Below are positions 37,608-49,693 of a stretch of DNA of 64,000 bases, one piece after another. Position 1 is the first letter of the stretch. Each line of letters begins with the position of its first letter. The stretch is taken from contig NC_088679.1 in the NCBI RefSeq assembly GCF_950023065.1, positions 682,001 through 746,000 on the forward strand. The letters run 5' to 3'. Both the position numbers and the translations under genes were made by a program. The DNA comes from Planococcus citri. Lineage: Eukaryota > Arthropoda > Insecta > Hemiptera > Pseudococcidae. Under the pieces are notes generated by a model. That model saw nothing but the letters and a program-made list of their open reading frames with translations, did not search any database and had not been told where the DNA came from.

Positions 37608-39333
37608 AGCTTTGTTTCTGTCAAATGGGCGATACGGAGGCGGAAAAAAAAGTACCTGTAGCTAAAACGACTAGACTAACTTGTAAAACCCACGAACACG
37701 GCGTGCGGCGCGGCGCGGCGTGGCGCGCTACACAGAAAAACAGAAAAAAAAAATATAAGGGTGGAAATTCATCGCGTAAAGGCAAAGCTAATATTAAACC
37801 ATTGCTTTTTTTCGACAAACAAAAACTGAGATGGAAAAAAAGAAAAACGAAGGAACGCGAAAAGAAAAAAAAAACGAAAAGCGACGAGTAAATTAAATTT
37901 CGCGAAATTAAATGAGAAAAAGGGCACAAAAATGACAAATTTTTAAGGAACACGCTTAGGTATACGCGATCATCAGACGTTTCGCGTCTTACATCGAGTA
38001 GCATTCGTTTTGGCATTTTGTTTATCACGTTTGCATAATGTTTTGCCTTTGCCCCGCGTTCAACATCAGACTACAAGGTGGAGGAGCGGAGAAAGGACCG
38101 AGGAAAAAACTGAAAAAAAAGCTAAAAAAATGAAATAAGCGAAGAGGCAGAGAGACAGAGAGCGAGAAGAAAAAGAAAAAAAAGGCTAGGAAAACACACA
38201 CGCGTCGATGATACGAGGAGTAGGTATATCTACTCGTACGAAAGACGACAACGTTGCGTTTTGCGTTGGTTTTGAAGCGACAGCGACAGCGACCGAGCGA
38301 GAAGGGAGTAAAATTTTCGTACACCATATTTCTTATCTTTTGTACGAATGGTAATATCGGCAGCGGCAACGGCAACGGCGGAGCGGCTCTACTCGTAGTC
38401 GTAGCTAGCTACACTCGAGATATGTACACTTACTCGTACGTTAGTATACGAGGATGTAGCATTGCCGGCTATATTTTAAGCTGAAATGAGTCCCATTTGG
38501 TATATTCTTATATACAAACGATGTCAATCCAACAGAATTTTCAACTTGCCCGCGTTTGGATCGCAGCGAAAACTTACACCACATACGAGATAGGTACTTG
38601 TATACTACGTAGACGTACGAGTATCTGGTATCTGGTATCTGCTCGTCGTCGTATACTTTTTATACTCGTATTCGACGATGATTCCATAAAAATGTTACAC
38701 GTACGTTCGATAATAAGGTACCGCGTCACGCTGATAGCCGCCGATTTTCCACGCTTCAATCATCTTTCAACGGAAACGTGCGAGTAGGTGTATCGCGTAA
38801 GCGTAACGAACAACTGGTAAGTGAACAATAGTACCTTACAGGTCTAAGAGGCCGTTGAAACAAAAAAAAATGCCTTACAAATGATGATCGCAGTAAGAAT
38901 ACCCTAACGCAAAAATAACTAAACTGTCCAAAAAATAATTCGGACTGTGCATAGGTGTGGCGCGCTAGTGTGCTGCCACTGATATGAAGAAGCAAGCGCT
39001 ATAAACCGCTTGAATTTTAACATTGCTTGATCTTAATGTAAAATTACAGGTTTTGTTCGATTTTAAATAAAATGCTAAAGAGTATTGTGTTTTTAGCTAA
39101 TTTGAGTAGAAGTTTTGCATTCCTCGTGAAATTTGCTACTAGAATATGTACTTACTTCTTTTGATTTGTTTGTTATGTGATGTGAAATTGTGAATTAGGT
39201 AGGCTATTGCTCGTGATTCGTGATATTATTAGGCTTTTATCACCATTTTTTTCATCACATTTATGATCAAATAAACATTCAGAGCCCATTAAATTACAGT
39301 TACAATACGTAATTTTAAAGGTAATTTTGTATT

Positions 39334-39492
39334 GGGAGAAAATTACAGCTTTCTCTCCCACTTTAGTGGGAGAAAATGATTTTCTTCTGTCACTTAAGCT
39401 GGGAGAAGCCTAATTTTATATTTTTTTTTATCACCTATATACTGGGAGAAATTTATTTCGTCGTATTTCTGTCTGCCTACGTGGGAGAAAAT
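39334..39492. repeat. Degenerate GGGAGAA repeat cluster
   Basis: GGGAGAA occurs at 39334, 39368, 39401, 39444 and 39483, spaced 33-43 bp, and once inverted at about 39353-39359. The stretch 39349-39377 can form a hairpin with an 11-bp stem (ttctctcccac and gtgggagaaaa around ttta). Confidence 0.75.
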
Positions 39493-39916
39493 AATTCTAT
39501 CTCTGTATAGAATGAATTTTCTCTGGTCTTTTAGGCAAATGAATATTTTTCTGTCCCCTTAGCGACGAACTTTCGACCATTTTAATGACCATTTATGACG
39601 TCATTGACCAAATGCGACATTTTTCCCAATCTATTCAGTGGTGGTGGCGCCTACAACCAATCATTATCGCGAGATTATCGAATATCGAAGATTATACACG
39701 ATCATAACTTCGTATTTTCGGTGGTAGCGCCAAGTTTTACCTCCACTTCCGATATATCAACCAATAACAATCAAGTTTTTTTTACAATTTTCGCCGAATA
39801 TACGCGAATATGACGTAATACGAGCGGCGGTTGCCTACGTTAACGCCGCTGGACGCGATATATGCGTGCGCCACTTACCCCACCCAGCTACTGCACGATT
39901 TTCGACTACTGAAGGT

Positions 39917-39962
39917 TATAAATACTCCGATCCGAGAAGAAAGACTTCAGTATTCGAATAAA
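39917..39962 (+). promoter_or_regulatory. Core promoter-like cluster with early poly(A) signal
   Basis: TATAAATA, then TTCAGT whose A lies 32 bases after the first T of the TATA box, then AATAAA six bases on. The TATA-to-initiator spacing is typical of arthropod core promoters. A poly(A) signal so close to the start site is normal only for LTRs. Confidence 0.45.
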
Positions 39963-40090
39963 TTCCCTTGTCTTTATTCGTTACTCCTAACCAGCATACA
40001 AGCGCCATAGCTTGGGTTAGCCTTCAATGAGTCGTTCTTCAAGAACTTGTAATGTCAAGTTACAAGTTGTTAGTTGGTAAGTACTACAAC

Positions 40091-40946
40091 CAGTGGCGAA
40101 GCGTGAAAAAGTTGGCTTGTAAGCTAGAAAGCTACAGAAGTATTAATAATTGCAAAATTGAAAGTATCAATTATTTCATTTGAAAAAAATGACCCCTAAA
40201 AATATGATACCCATTATAGTTCGATTTATAACAATTATAAACCAATCCAAATAACATTTGCAATTGCAATTTAAAAACAGTGTTGCAAAATTTTTTTTGA
40301 TTTCACAGCCTGTTTTTTGCATTGAATTTTGATTTAAAATTAGGCAGAGTCAAGCCTTCAAAGTTGAGAATCAAGACTAGGAACTAAAATCTTCAAAATT
40401 CATCTTGAAGAATGCAAAAAAAATATAATTCATTCAATTTTGACAGATTAATTACGTTTTTTTTTCTCTTAAAAAAGCTAGAAAAATTAATGAAATTGAA
40501 AAAAAATGCTGGTGTTGAAAAAAAAAGTTTTACACAACCTGGGAAAAAAAGTTTTACCCAAACGTTTTTGGTACAAACCAATTTGAACAATTCAACAATG
40601 TTTAAAGATGCGAAGAAAGCGAGCTGGAAGCCGGCTTCACCAACGCGGTTACGTACAATTCTTTCCCTTCACCCTTCACTACCACTTACGACTATAATGC
40701 GCATGCGTCAGAAGGACTCAACCAGCCTTGGCTGAAGCCGAACGGATAGGGCTTCAAGCAGAACAAGTTGCCTACCCCAACTCCACATTTCAATAGATAA
40801 ATAATTGATTTTTTCATTTTGTGATTTGAGATTTTAAATTTTCTGTACAATTTCTGTACCTACTGAAATCAAATTTTCTTTTCTCTTTTTTTTTCTTTTT
40901 CTCGTGTAAGCCCGGCTTACTGGCTTACACGCACGCTTCGCCCCTG
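40091..40946. mobile_element. Non-autonomous hAT element
   Basis: Perfect 8-bp duplication ACTACAAC at 40083-40090 and 40947-40954. Ends: CAGTGGCGAAGCGTG and, from the right, CAGGGGCGAAGCGTG, one mismatch in 15. Subterminal parts also pair loosely (ggcttgtaagc on the left, gcttactggcttacac on the right). The 856-bp interior holds one frame (40412-40735, 107 codons, lysine-rich) with no hAT transposase or dimerisation motif that I can see. The insertion separates the LTR-like sequence from the short frame at 40960. Confidence 0.9.
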
Positions 40947-40959
40947 ACTACAACTTCCA

Positions 40960-41139
40960 ATGTCGTCATCATTATCTACTTGGATTGATCTGCAGCTCAA
41001 TCCAAGAGATGAGTTAGATCCAGTACAGTTCTTGTTCAAGTTAAGTAGGCAATTTGGTCATACGAAACCTACGATACTAAATGGATCAGACATCCACGAC
41101 TCGGGCATTTTCATCGCCATAGATGATTCTTGTCCTTAG
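40960..41139 (+). other. Short open frame after the hAT insertion, uncharacterised
   Basis: Sixty codons including the stop, starting MSSSLSTWIDLQLNPRDELD and ending IDDSC P stop. The composition is balanced, unlike the low-complexity frames elsewhere, and it lies where the start of a gag-like frame would lie if 39328-40000 is an LTR. It is far too short for a gag protein and I recognise no motif. Chance is a real alternative. Confidence 0.2.
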
Positions 41140-41257
41140 CACTGTTTCCATTGAGGATAAGTTATCGACTCTCATCTTCCTCGGATCGGTTTCTGACAAT
41201 TTAGTACAGAGGTAGGCACTTTAGGGCTTTTATTTTCCTTTTTTTCCAAAATTTCCT

Positions 41258-41366
41258 TTATTCTGATAAGTTATTTTGATAAGTTTATTCTGATAAGTTT
41301 TATTCTGATAAGTTCTCCCTTTCCCAATAAAAATCCCTTTATTCTGATAAGTTATTCTGATAAGTA
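41258..41366. repeat. TTATTCTGATAAG short tandem repeat
   Basis: Six copies of a 13-14 base unit (TTATTCTGATAAG, one with TTTT) near 41258, 41271, 41284, 41300, 41339 and 41352. A 27-bp unrelated stretch (ctccctttcccaataaaaatc) separates the fourth and fifth copies. Confidence 0.85.
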
Positions 41367-42939
41367 CACAAATCAAAAAGGACAATTTTGTATCAAAATG
41401 TCCACAATTTTCTCTTGGAATTATAATATAATATGCAAGTTATTTCACGAGTTCTTTTCTTATTTATTGACGATTGTCGAATGGTCAAATTATTATTCTT
41501 GGTAAATCATTCCATCTAGGACAAAAGTAAGTATTTCCACGAGTAAAGTAAGTATTTCTACGGTATGAGTAAATATGGCATTTTGGCGTCTAAGACTGAG
41601 CAGATTCGTACCATATACGAAGTATTGTATCGTGTCCCCACGACAAATATAAATAAATTTAAATATTCCGGTGGGAATTAGGAATAATTCCTCGTCCGCG
41701 ATTCATACGACCCTAAGATTATTGCACTGAGCTATCATCCGAATCGCGAGAGATATTAATTATATGCACACGACCACATCCATTTGAACCAGGAGAGTGC
41801 ATAATAGGATATCCAGTACACTGAAGTGGATATGAGGTTATTAGTTACAATTAAGTTGTAGAAATTTTCCTTCTGGAAAATTTCTGGGAAATTCCAAAAA
41901 TCAAAAACCTCAAAACTTCAAAATGAAAAAATTTTCTGAATTTTTTGTTTTATGGTAGTTTTTGATTGGGTTCCAGTTTTTTCTCCCACCACAATTTCAC
42001 CAGGAAAACAAAAATTCCGATAATTTTCTCTCGAAAATGAGCACTTTTGAAGATTTTATTGAAAAACGTATCAAAAATGAGCTCCTTCCATAAGAGACAG
42101 TGTTAAAAATTCAGCACCTATACCGCTTGTTGTAGTTGTTCATTATTTCCGCTAGGGGTAACTCTTGTCATCATGCACAGTCCGAATGCCCAGCCTCAGT
42201 TTATACCATGGTGTAGCTGCACACTGCACAGGTATACGTACCTACGAGTATGTAAGAGTAAGTACTTCTACCTAACCTATACGTGGCTGCGTACCAAATA
42301 TCATACGACGCGGTATGCTTATTGCCTAGTGCCTAGTGCCTACATGTATAATGAAAGACGACGAAGCTGTTAGTTCGCTGTACTCGTAATAAAACAACCG
42401 AAAGAAGAAAAGTCGACGAAGAAAAATCGACGCGAAGCGAAGAGGCAACAACCTCAAGTGGGAAAATGCGTAAGAGTCGAGCTCGCGCGAGCATTATATG
42501 GTGAACTTTTCACAGTCAGAATAGCGATGGATTAATGGTATAGCGAAAGCTAAAATAAACGTTCAACTAAATAAAGCAAAAGCAATATACAACGACGCAG
42601 ATAGTTCACGACTAACGTAACTAAGTAACTATAGCAAGTACGAATATAGTTTAAGCACAAGTTCTGTGTAGGTACTAGGTAGCTGAAGCAACTATCGTAA
42701 ATACGTACTATTCGTAGACGTTATGTGATCTACTCTCGAATGAACATCTCTGTGTACCTACTACCTACATAGATAAGCGCATACTCTTAATAAAAGTGCA
42801 TAATATGCACATGTGAGTATTAAGTCAAAAAAAAAAAAAACAATTAAATCGAACAAGTACGTCTACCTTCTCATACTTGTCAGCAACCAAAACAAATATA
42901 TTTAGGTAATTAAAAAATTACAAAAAATCTAGATTTCAT
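41367..42939. other. Non-coding DNA, no gene seen
   Basis: AT-rich to 42130, then word-rich. An A run lies at 42828-42840. No transposon ends recognised. Confidence 0.5.
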
Positions 42940-43490
42940 CAAATTATCAGTAGGTATTGAATTTCTGAAATTTGGTATGTACTTCATTCTCGATCGCCGC
43001 CCCCCCCCCCCGAATTAATTTGAAACTGTTTTGAACCGTTTACAGCAGTACTAAATTAGTTTCCAGAAGATTTTTAAAAGTTGAAATTTCTTCAACTTTT
43101 TACTTAGCGAAGTTGGAAAGTTTCACTCCACCTACTTTATACCGAATTTCAACATTTGGAGACAATTGAAGATGGTCTAAAGCTGTCTTCGTGGCTGTAC
43201 AGCCATATTTTGAGACCTTCAGATTTTCAAAAAGTGCCACTCCAACACGTATATAAACGTGATTGGTTAGTTACTTGTTATTGACCACCTTTTCTAGCGG
43301 TTCAGTTTTCAATAATTCGCAAAAAATCGAAAAATGCCCTTCAACACATACGAAATGTTGGCTGATGGTGTATTTTTGCATCATTCTCTTTACATGTATA
43401 GATTCCTTCGTTTCGAAAGTTCTGCAGCCGGTTGGAATACCTCCCTCGTTTATACGTAGGTATGATCTGCTGATTTATGCTCTTGCTCGT
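42940..43490 (+). repeat. Composite dispersed repeat, copy without the hallmark core
   Basis: C run and gaattaatttgaaactgttttgaacc (about 43001-43039), cagcagtac (about 43043), ttttaaaagttgaaatttc (about 43073), a minus-type ttcaacatttggagacaattgaagatgg block (about 43149), tttttgcatcattctctttacatg (about 43372-43395) and ttggaatacctccctcg (about 43433). The order matches the 33.1-34.3 kb copy but it ends before CCTGGCGCAGAACC. Confidence 0.65.
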
Positions 43491-44726
43491 GTATAGTTTT
43501 ATTACTTAGCTACTCGTAATTCTATACACATTACCTTGTTTCTCTGCTAACAGGAGTTTCTTTCGCCCTGAAAACAATCTGCAACACTATTCTGGAACGT
43601 TGCCGGCATCGCTGAAACAAAAAATGAAATTGTTATTCACACGAGAACGTACACTACTTCATCTTAAAAATACCTGAGGACTAGTCGTACATAATGAAAT
43701 AAAACTTTTTTTTTTCGAAAAATAAATTGAAGTAGGTGTCGGGAGGGGGCACCGAGAATTTGATTACAGAAAATTGCCAAATTTTTAAACCCAAACAATA
43801 ATACCTTGATATTCGTATTCGACCCTTCCAAAAACCTAATTTTTTAGAGTTTTTGGTCAGTGGGGTCGATGGAAAGGCCGAATCATAGACGAAAATTTTG
43901 GAATCCCATATCCCTTGGTTTTGCGAATTTCGTCACGAAAAATTTTCATAGTTGAAAATATTATTAGAATTAGTATATTGAAATCCCGAATCAAAAATTT
44001 GCACTTTTTTCATCGTTTTTTAAAAATAAAATTCAAAAAAAGAACAGAAAATTTCTTTGTCCAAAGAAAGCGAGAGCGCAAAATTTTTGGAAAATTTTTG
44101 ATTTCACTCGAGCGAAAGCTTCGAAAAAATTAGAATTTTCGAGGTACAAAAAAATCATTTTCACGATTCAACGCCTAAATTTCGTGCTTTTTAGTATTTT
44201 TGAATGAAGTGTAACGCATTTTTTCGTTATTTTTTCGCACTTTTTTTGCACAGGTATCAACCCTGTATTGATTTGGAAAAGTGATGTGTCCCGAGCAAAA
44301 TCTGGGCAAAAGCTTCTTAAAATTTACAATTCAGGAAGTAAAAACATGGTTTTTGGTAATTCTTCGATTTTTCCTATTATTTACGCAACTTCTTTCTCAC
44401 TTGCCCAAAATTTCCAAACTTTTGCCAAAAATATTAACTTGTTGCCAGCATTTTTCCAAGGGGCGAGGTACCTCCATACCCTCTCCAAACAACCATTCGC
44501 TTGTTTTTTTTTGGAAATGAAAAAATTTTCAAAAATGCAGAGGGGAAAGTAATGAATTTTCTGGACAAGAACACTTTTCACCGCCCAACGATCCACGACT
44601 CAAATGGACACCATATTCGGACTCGCTGACCCCGAAATAGTCATAAATCACCTCCAGAAGCGACAAGATTGATTATTTCGCACCGCACCAGGAAATAAAG
44701 GGTATTCATAGAGGACAAATACACGT
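43491..44726. other. AT-rich non-coding DNA
   Basis: No gene recognised. The phrase tcggactcgctgaccccgaa (about 44616-44635) resembles accgaactcgctgaacacgaa at about 23050 in the palindromic element spacer, so part may be related repeat. Confidence 0.45.
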
Positions 44727-45000
44727 GTTAATAAAGTTGCCTAAGCAGTTTGCCGTAAATACGAAACGCTATTTTTTCCAAAAAGTGAACCTTCGAATTT
44801 CGGGGCAAATTGAACGTGAACTTCAACCAAAGAGGTTATTCGAGACGACAAATCTATTTCCGGTGTCACATTTTTACCAGTGCGCATCCTTCTCTCAGAA
44901 ATGGCTAATATGGGGTGTAGTTTCACTCGGAAAATGACCCATTAAAGTTTGGGTCGAATCGAGTGGAATTTTCAACCATGGGGGTTTTTCGGGATGGCGC
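44727..45000 (+). repeat. Third dispersed repeat family, copy 1
   Basis: gttaataaagttgcctaagcagtttgccgtaaatacga (44729-44766) matches 63714-63751 closely, and later blocks tatttccggtgtca and gggggtttttcgggatgg match 63925-63937 and 63901-63917, though in a different order. The middle is diverged. Confidence 0.6.
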
Positions 45001-45035
45001 TCGCGCGTTACAAAATATCGAATATGCGCCAAGTC

Positions 45036-45130
45036 TGAAAATTAATTTTTTTGAAAAATGCTCGAAAAGGTACCTATTTGTTTTTAAACCAAAAGGGACC
45101 ACAGTATAGGCGATGAGCAACGAAAAATAA
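45036..45130 (+). repeat. Fourth dispersed repeat, copy 1
   Basis: ctgaaaattaatttttttgaaaaatgctcgaaaaggta and ttttaaaccaaaagggac match 47163-47220 with few differences. Confidence 0.75.
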
Positions 45131-45821
45131 AAAACAAAGATTTTTTGGAACGTTTTAAGAAACAGGGTCGATGTGACTGAGCATCGGGTAAAACTTGAAC
45201 TAAGAAAAATTTAGCGACCGGACATTTGCCCTCAGCCAACGCATCGTGTCTCTAGATTCGTGTACCTACTTATCCGTATTCGTATAGGTATACGTATGCG
45301 CGTATTTTGCAATTATCCACGTTAGTACTTTACGAGTACGTTTAGGGTGCACGGAAAGTTTTTTGTTTTCGCTTTCCAGTTTTTAGATTCTCAGTGGCGA
45401 AGCGGCGACTCAACAACTCGTAGGGTGATGATGAGGAGGGGGGTTTGAATGTGATATCAGTAGCTGGCAAGAAAAAGTAAAAACTTTTATATCGATATTT
45501 CGAAGCTTTATACTCGTTTACTCGGACAAGCTTCGGTTGCGGATTCAGCTGCAAAGCCCAACCACGAACTATAAATTTCATAAGATGGTTTTTGAAGATA
45601 ATGATTTTAAAAGAAAACCATATTAAAACTACGTAGGTAGAGGTACATAGATATAGTAGCTACGAGTAGCTGCTGGTAGTGTAAGCGTACCTCAGTAATA
45701 CCTCCAACCTGAGCATAAGTTAATGCGCTAGCATGAGCGGTGGCGCGCGCTGCTATGCGATATGCGGCTTAGCGCTTACCGGTGGTTGTGGTTATAGAGC
45801 GATAGCGGATCGGATGGATAC

Positions 45822-45856
<35 letters not shown>

Positions 45857-47162
45857 CTAACTACTCTGATTCAATTCAACGTTTAAAAATTATACTCGGT
45901 TCACTTGGCCAAGTCGGTAAAAGACCTACATTCTAACCTAAGTAGGAACTAGGTACCTAAATCTTAAAAGAGCGTACGTAGATATTGCGTATACGAATAT
46001 AATTCGCTCATTTTCTCAAGTAGCGACTTTACTTACTTAATTCTACTACAGTGTGCGCAGAAATATAGTGTACCCCCTAAAAAAGTTTTATGTTCAATGT
46101 TTGATTTGGTCACAATGAATAACAATAATGATCGCACATGATTGGTCGTTGGATTGGGGTGATGACATTCCTCCAATCATGTTTCCATTTCACATTGCCA
46201 ATCTGAATGTGAAAAAAAAAAAAAACTTTCTTCGGAATACTCGATATTTACTTACGTCCCACTACCGTGTTGAATTATTTTCCGTCATCGCGAGGGCTTG
46301 AATTTTGCAAACTTGATAACACATACTTATACCTACTTACGCTCATTGTATTATATTGTATTGATGCTCGATCTGATCTTTGAAAAAAAAACAATGAACC
46401 GTGGAATATTACACGACTGCTGGTTTATTTCATGTTAAACCAGATCGAGTTTGGGATCTTTTTATGGATTCCTTATTTTCGAAAATTTGGAAAATCACCG
46501 TCATTGACTCCCCAAATTTTTTTTGGCGCAGCTGAGAGGTTTTTTACTGGTCACGATGCTCGATTTAAAGTCTAGGTAATTCCACTGAAATTTGAAGGAA
46601 ATCATATTGCGATGTTTCAAATAATTGAGAGTGCCTAGTTTGAAAAATGTTTGTCAAAAATGTCAGACGTTCAAAGTTTTTTTTTTTTTTAATTCAAAAG
46701 TTGTTTAAATTTAATGGAGGGATACTTTAAAAATTTTAAAATAGGAATCCAAGAGACATATACTGACCTTGCCATAATTTTTAGAAGAATGAAAGCATCG
46801 TTTTTGAAAATTTAATATCATTCGACATTTTTGTTTTCAATTTCCTCATCCAAAATTTGTTTGAACTACATCTGGCTAGTTATTTGAAGTTGGGAAAATG
46901 TCAGTCCCCCCCCCTCTTCACAACAAATTAAGTTTGTTACCCCATTGTCTTTTACTCATTAGTCGTTTTCATTACTTCGATTCGCTTACTTGCGACTTTG
47001 AATAATTTCGTTCTATTTGATTCGCTTCATCATTTCGTTGTATTAAAATAAAGGGTAAGATTTCATTTCGAAATTCCTAAAATTCTTTGTGGGAAAGAAA
47101 ATTAAACCGCAGTATGACAGGGAGGTCCAATCAAATGTACAAAACATCGATGCCCCACCTCT
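45131..47162. other. Non-coding DNA with a heptamer tandem repeat
   Basis: Contains (TGGCTAG)n at 45822-45855, a T run at 46679-46690 and a possible broken Tc1-like end at 46049. No gene recognised. Confidence 0.45.
45822..45855. repeat. (TGGCTAG)n tandem repeat
   Basis: Nearly five units of a 7-base repeat in perfect register. Confidence 0.95.
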
Positions 47163-47270
47163 AAAAATTAATTTTTTGAAAAATGCTCGAAAAGGTATTT
47201 TTTTTTAAACCAAAAAGGACAAAATTGGGTAATGAATAGCTCGAAATTCAAAAAAAGAAACTCGAACCAT
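47163..47270 (+). repeat. Fourth dispersed repeat, copy 2
   Basis: ctaaaaattaattttttgaaaaatgctcgaaaaggta then ttttaaaccaaaaaggac, as at 45036-45130. Confidence 0.75.
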
Positions 47271-49693
47271 CCTAACGTCCACGTCACGTCATAGCCAATC
47301 ACGATTCCGTATGGTTGGTTTGTGGAGCAGCGAATTATCTAGATTTTGTTTATAGTTTACTGATGACCTTCTCGAGGGACAGGAATTATATTTTACTAAT
47401 CCGGAATTCGTTGCATTTTCAAATTTTCATCATTTTGTCTTCTTATTCCTTAATGTTACCGCATCGCGTCTGTATATCTTTCTGTCGAGACTCGAGAGAG
47501 TGGAGTAATTCCTTTCACAAAATCAGGTACTCGAGGTGAAAACTTGGGTTTTCGCTTCTGTTCTTTCTTACATTAGAAAAAATGAGATACCTGAGTACAA
47601 AGGAAAATGTAAGAGAACTTAAATCTGCAGTTTTCAGTTCGTAGTTGATCTGTCCAAATACGTAAGTATATTTATCCTAGAACAAAACCGAGGTCTATAA
47701 AAATGTTGATCGTAAAACTTTCCATCGCGTGACACCTGAATTATTTTTCCAGCTCCCAAGGGGGGGAGGGGCAGACCCACTGATCTGGTCCCTTGCACCA
47801 CACTTGAAATCCTCACAAGTACATACGATGCATACTGTACGTCTTCATCAGACTGATCTTTTAGAAAATAAGAAATTCTTGACAAAACGTTAGCGCGGAA
47901 TTCACGAGTATTCGGTATCTACTCGGTGTCGAGAACGAGAAGGCAAACAAATAAGAATTCACGTTTGAAAGTTTACGAGCCTACGTTGTAATAATTGCAA
48001 GCAGAAGGATCGGGTGTAGTTTGAAAAATAGCGGTATAGCAGTACAAAAGTCATTTAAACTTTACACATTATCTTATAACGGGTCGACGGAGAAGGCTTT
48101 TTTCTCTTTTTTTTTGTTGGTCGGACGACGTCGTCTTGGAAGAAAAAACACAAGAAAACAAAAAACAACTGAAAACGTGCTCTCAAATCGAGACGTTTTA
48201 ACATTCTTTTTTTCCCCTTTCTTGTAGATTCTATAGGTACTCGTATAACTTGCAGAACAGAAATGAGGCAGAAAAGATCTTTCTCTTTACGCGTATTATG
48301 TCATTATATCGAATTACTCGAAAAATGAAATAATTTTGGTAAAAATACGACGAGTCGACGAAAAAGGCGAATTTGTAGACTACCTAGTACCTACACAGAC
48401 ACACGTACATACATTTGGAAAAATATCTGAACGGTAGCTGCTGGTGGGTAAGTAAGTAAAGTACCGTACATACATACTCACATATAGGTAGAGAGAGGTA
48501 CTCGTACATATATGCCTACCTAATAAAAAAATAAGTGAAATTGAAATTGAAATTCTCGCTTTTTCTTTTATTTACCCGCGCGTTTGTATTTTTGGTATTT
48601 TTTCGTCATCGTCGTTCGTCGCAACGGCAAAACAATCTGGAATTGTAAACCCCTCGTTCGACGGTTCGACCTTAACAGTATAAAATTTTGCCGAAACAGT
48701 CGACTTTCGGCGCGTGAAATGAGAAAAACGACATCTTTTCTCGAGAAGATTTCGATTTAGCTGCTCGAAAAAATCTATCGTCATACGCTGAGAGTCGAAC
48801 CTTCCATTAGAGCGAGTAAATTAAAAGACGATTTAAAATTCAAATCTTGCGACTATAAACAGATGCCAGATGCCATCGCCATGAAATCCGTTTCCACTCG
48901 ACACTGAAATTGTTAGTGTTTTTTTTGTCCCCCTCCCCCCGGTCACTACCTGGTGGTCGTGCACCTCATCACCGTCCACACGATGCGATGCTTTAAAAAA
49001 ATACGCGTACACCGCGGAACATCCATTAGCGTTGAAAAATTCAATTTCGCCGATTTACCTATAGGTACCTACTTATCTAAGTAGTACTACGAGTACGCGT
49101 AACCCTCATTTATATGCGGCCAGAAAGCAAATTGTTAGCTTCTTTACGCATTTTGGCCGTAATTAGCGCGTTTCAAATTCACAGCCACGATTTAGAATTC
49201 CAAGTGGGTAGATACTCGTATTTCATACTCGATGGTGTAAGAAATGCTAGGTAGACATACTCTCAGCAGTCTACGAGCACGTTTATGTAATATAGACCAA
49301 AGAGGCTTCCCCACAGCGCGGCGTCGCGTCGAGTCATCCTCGTGGCAAGTGAAAATTCGAGTACGTACTCGAAATTTTATTTAGTAAGACGCGGACTGGA
49401 CTTGCCTCGGAGTGGGATGGTATTTTTTTAGGGTCTTGCGAGATGAGTCAGTAATCGCCGTTCGCTTTCATCATTTCTGTCGTCTTGATATCCCCCCCCT
49501 CCAAAGAGTGTCTTATTGCGATACTGGTGCAAGAATGTCATTTTCTCGAGTTGGATACGATACGGTAGAATCTGTTCTACTATACAGTACGCATACCCAG
49601 GTAATATTTTTTAAATTGTCCGTTACTGACGAGAAAACCTCTTCCAAGTGTCCGTCTTCGATTTGAACGTGATCGCAATTTTTGAAACGATCG
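47271..49693. other. Non-coding DNA, no gene seen
   Basis: Word-rich, with short G and C runs (47761-47770, 48930-48940). Open frames up to 84 codons show no recognisable domains. Confidence 0.5.

Larger units (their letters stand above)
35471..39327. other. Word-rich non-coding DNA with simple repeats
   Basis: No gene supported in about 3.9 kb. Tracts: (AATACAC)n at 36814-36842, (GGCATC)n at 37475-37494, (TTTCG)n at 37577-37607 and purine-rich stretches at 37735-37890 and 38100-38185 that generate lysine- or phenylalanine-rich false frames. Confidence 0.5.
39328..40000 (+). mobile_element. Possible LTR (solo or 5' LTR), uncertain
   Basis: The 3' part has a TATA box (39917-39924), an initiator-like TTCAGT (39946-39951) and AATAAA (39957-39962), packed as in an LTR R region. 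It ends with a plausible ...CATACA at 40000. The 5' part starts TGTATTGGGAGAA at 39328 and repeats GGGAGAA. I do not recognise a primer binding site after 40000, and no second LTR lies in the window, so this could also be an ordinary promoter and a separate repeat. A hAT copy interrupts the sequence 90 bp downstream. Confidence 0.3.

Noticed and set aside
37621..38028. 135-codon minus-strand frame rich in F, S and L
   Set aside because: It is the complement of purine-rich tracts; composition explains the lack of stops.
40412..40735. 107-codon frame inside the hAT element as a transposase remnant
   Set aside because: Lysine-rich from A runs, with no hAT motif visible.
46519..46535. TTTTGGCGCAGCTGAGAGG as a composite-repeat core
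   Set aside because: Only GGCGCAG matches; the rest of the core and the tail are absent.
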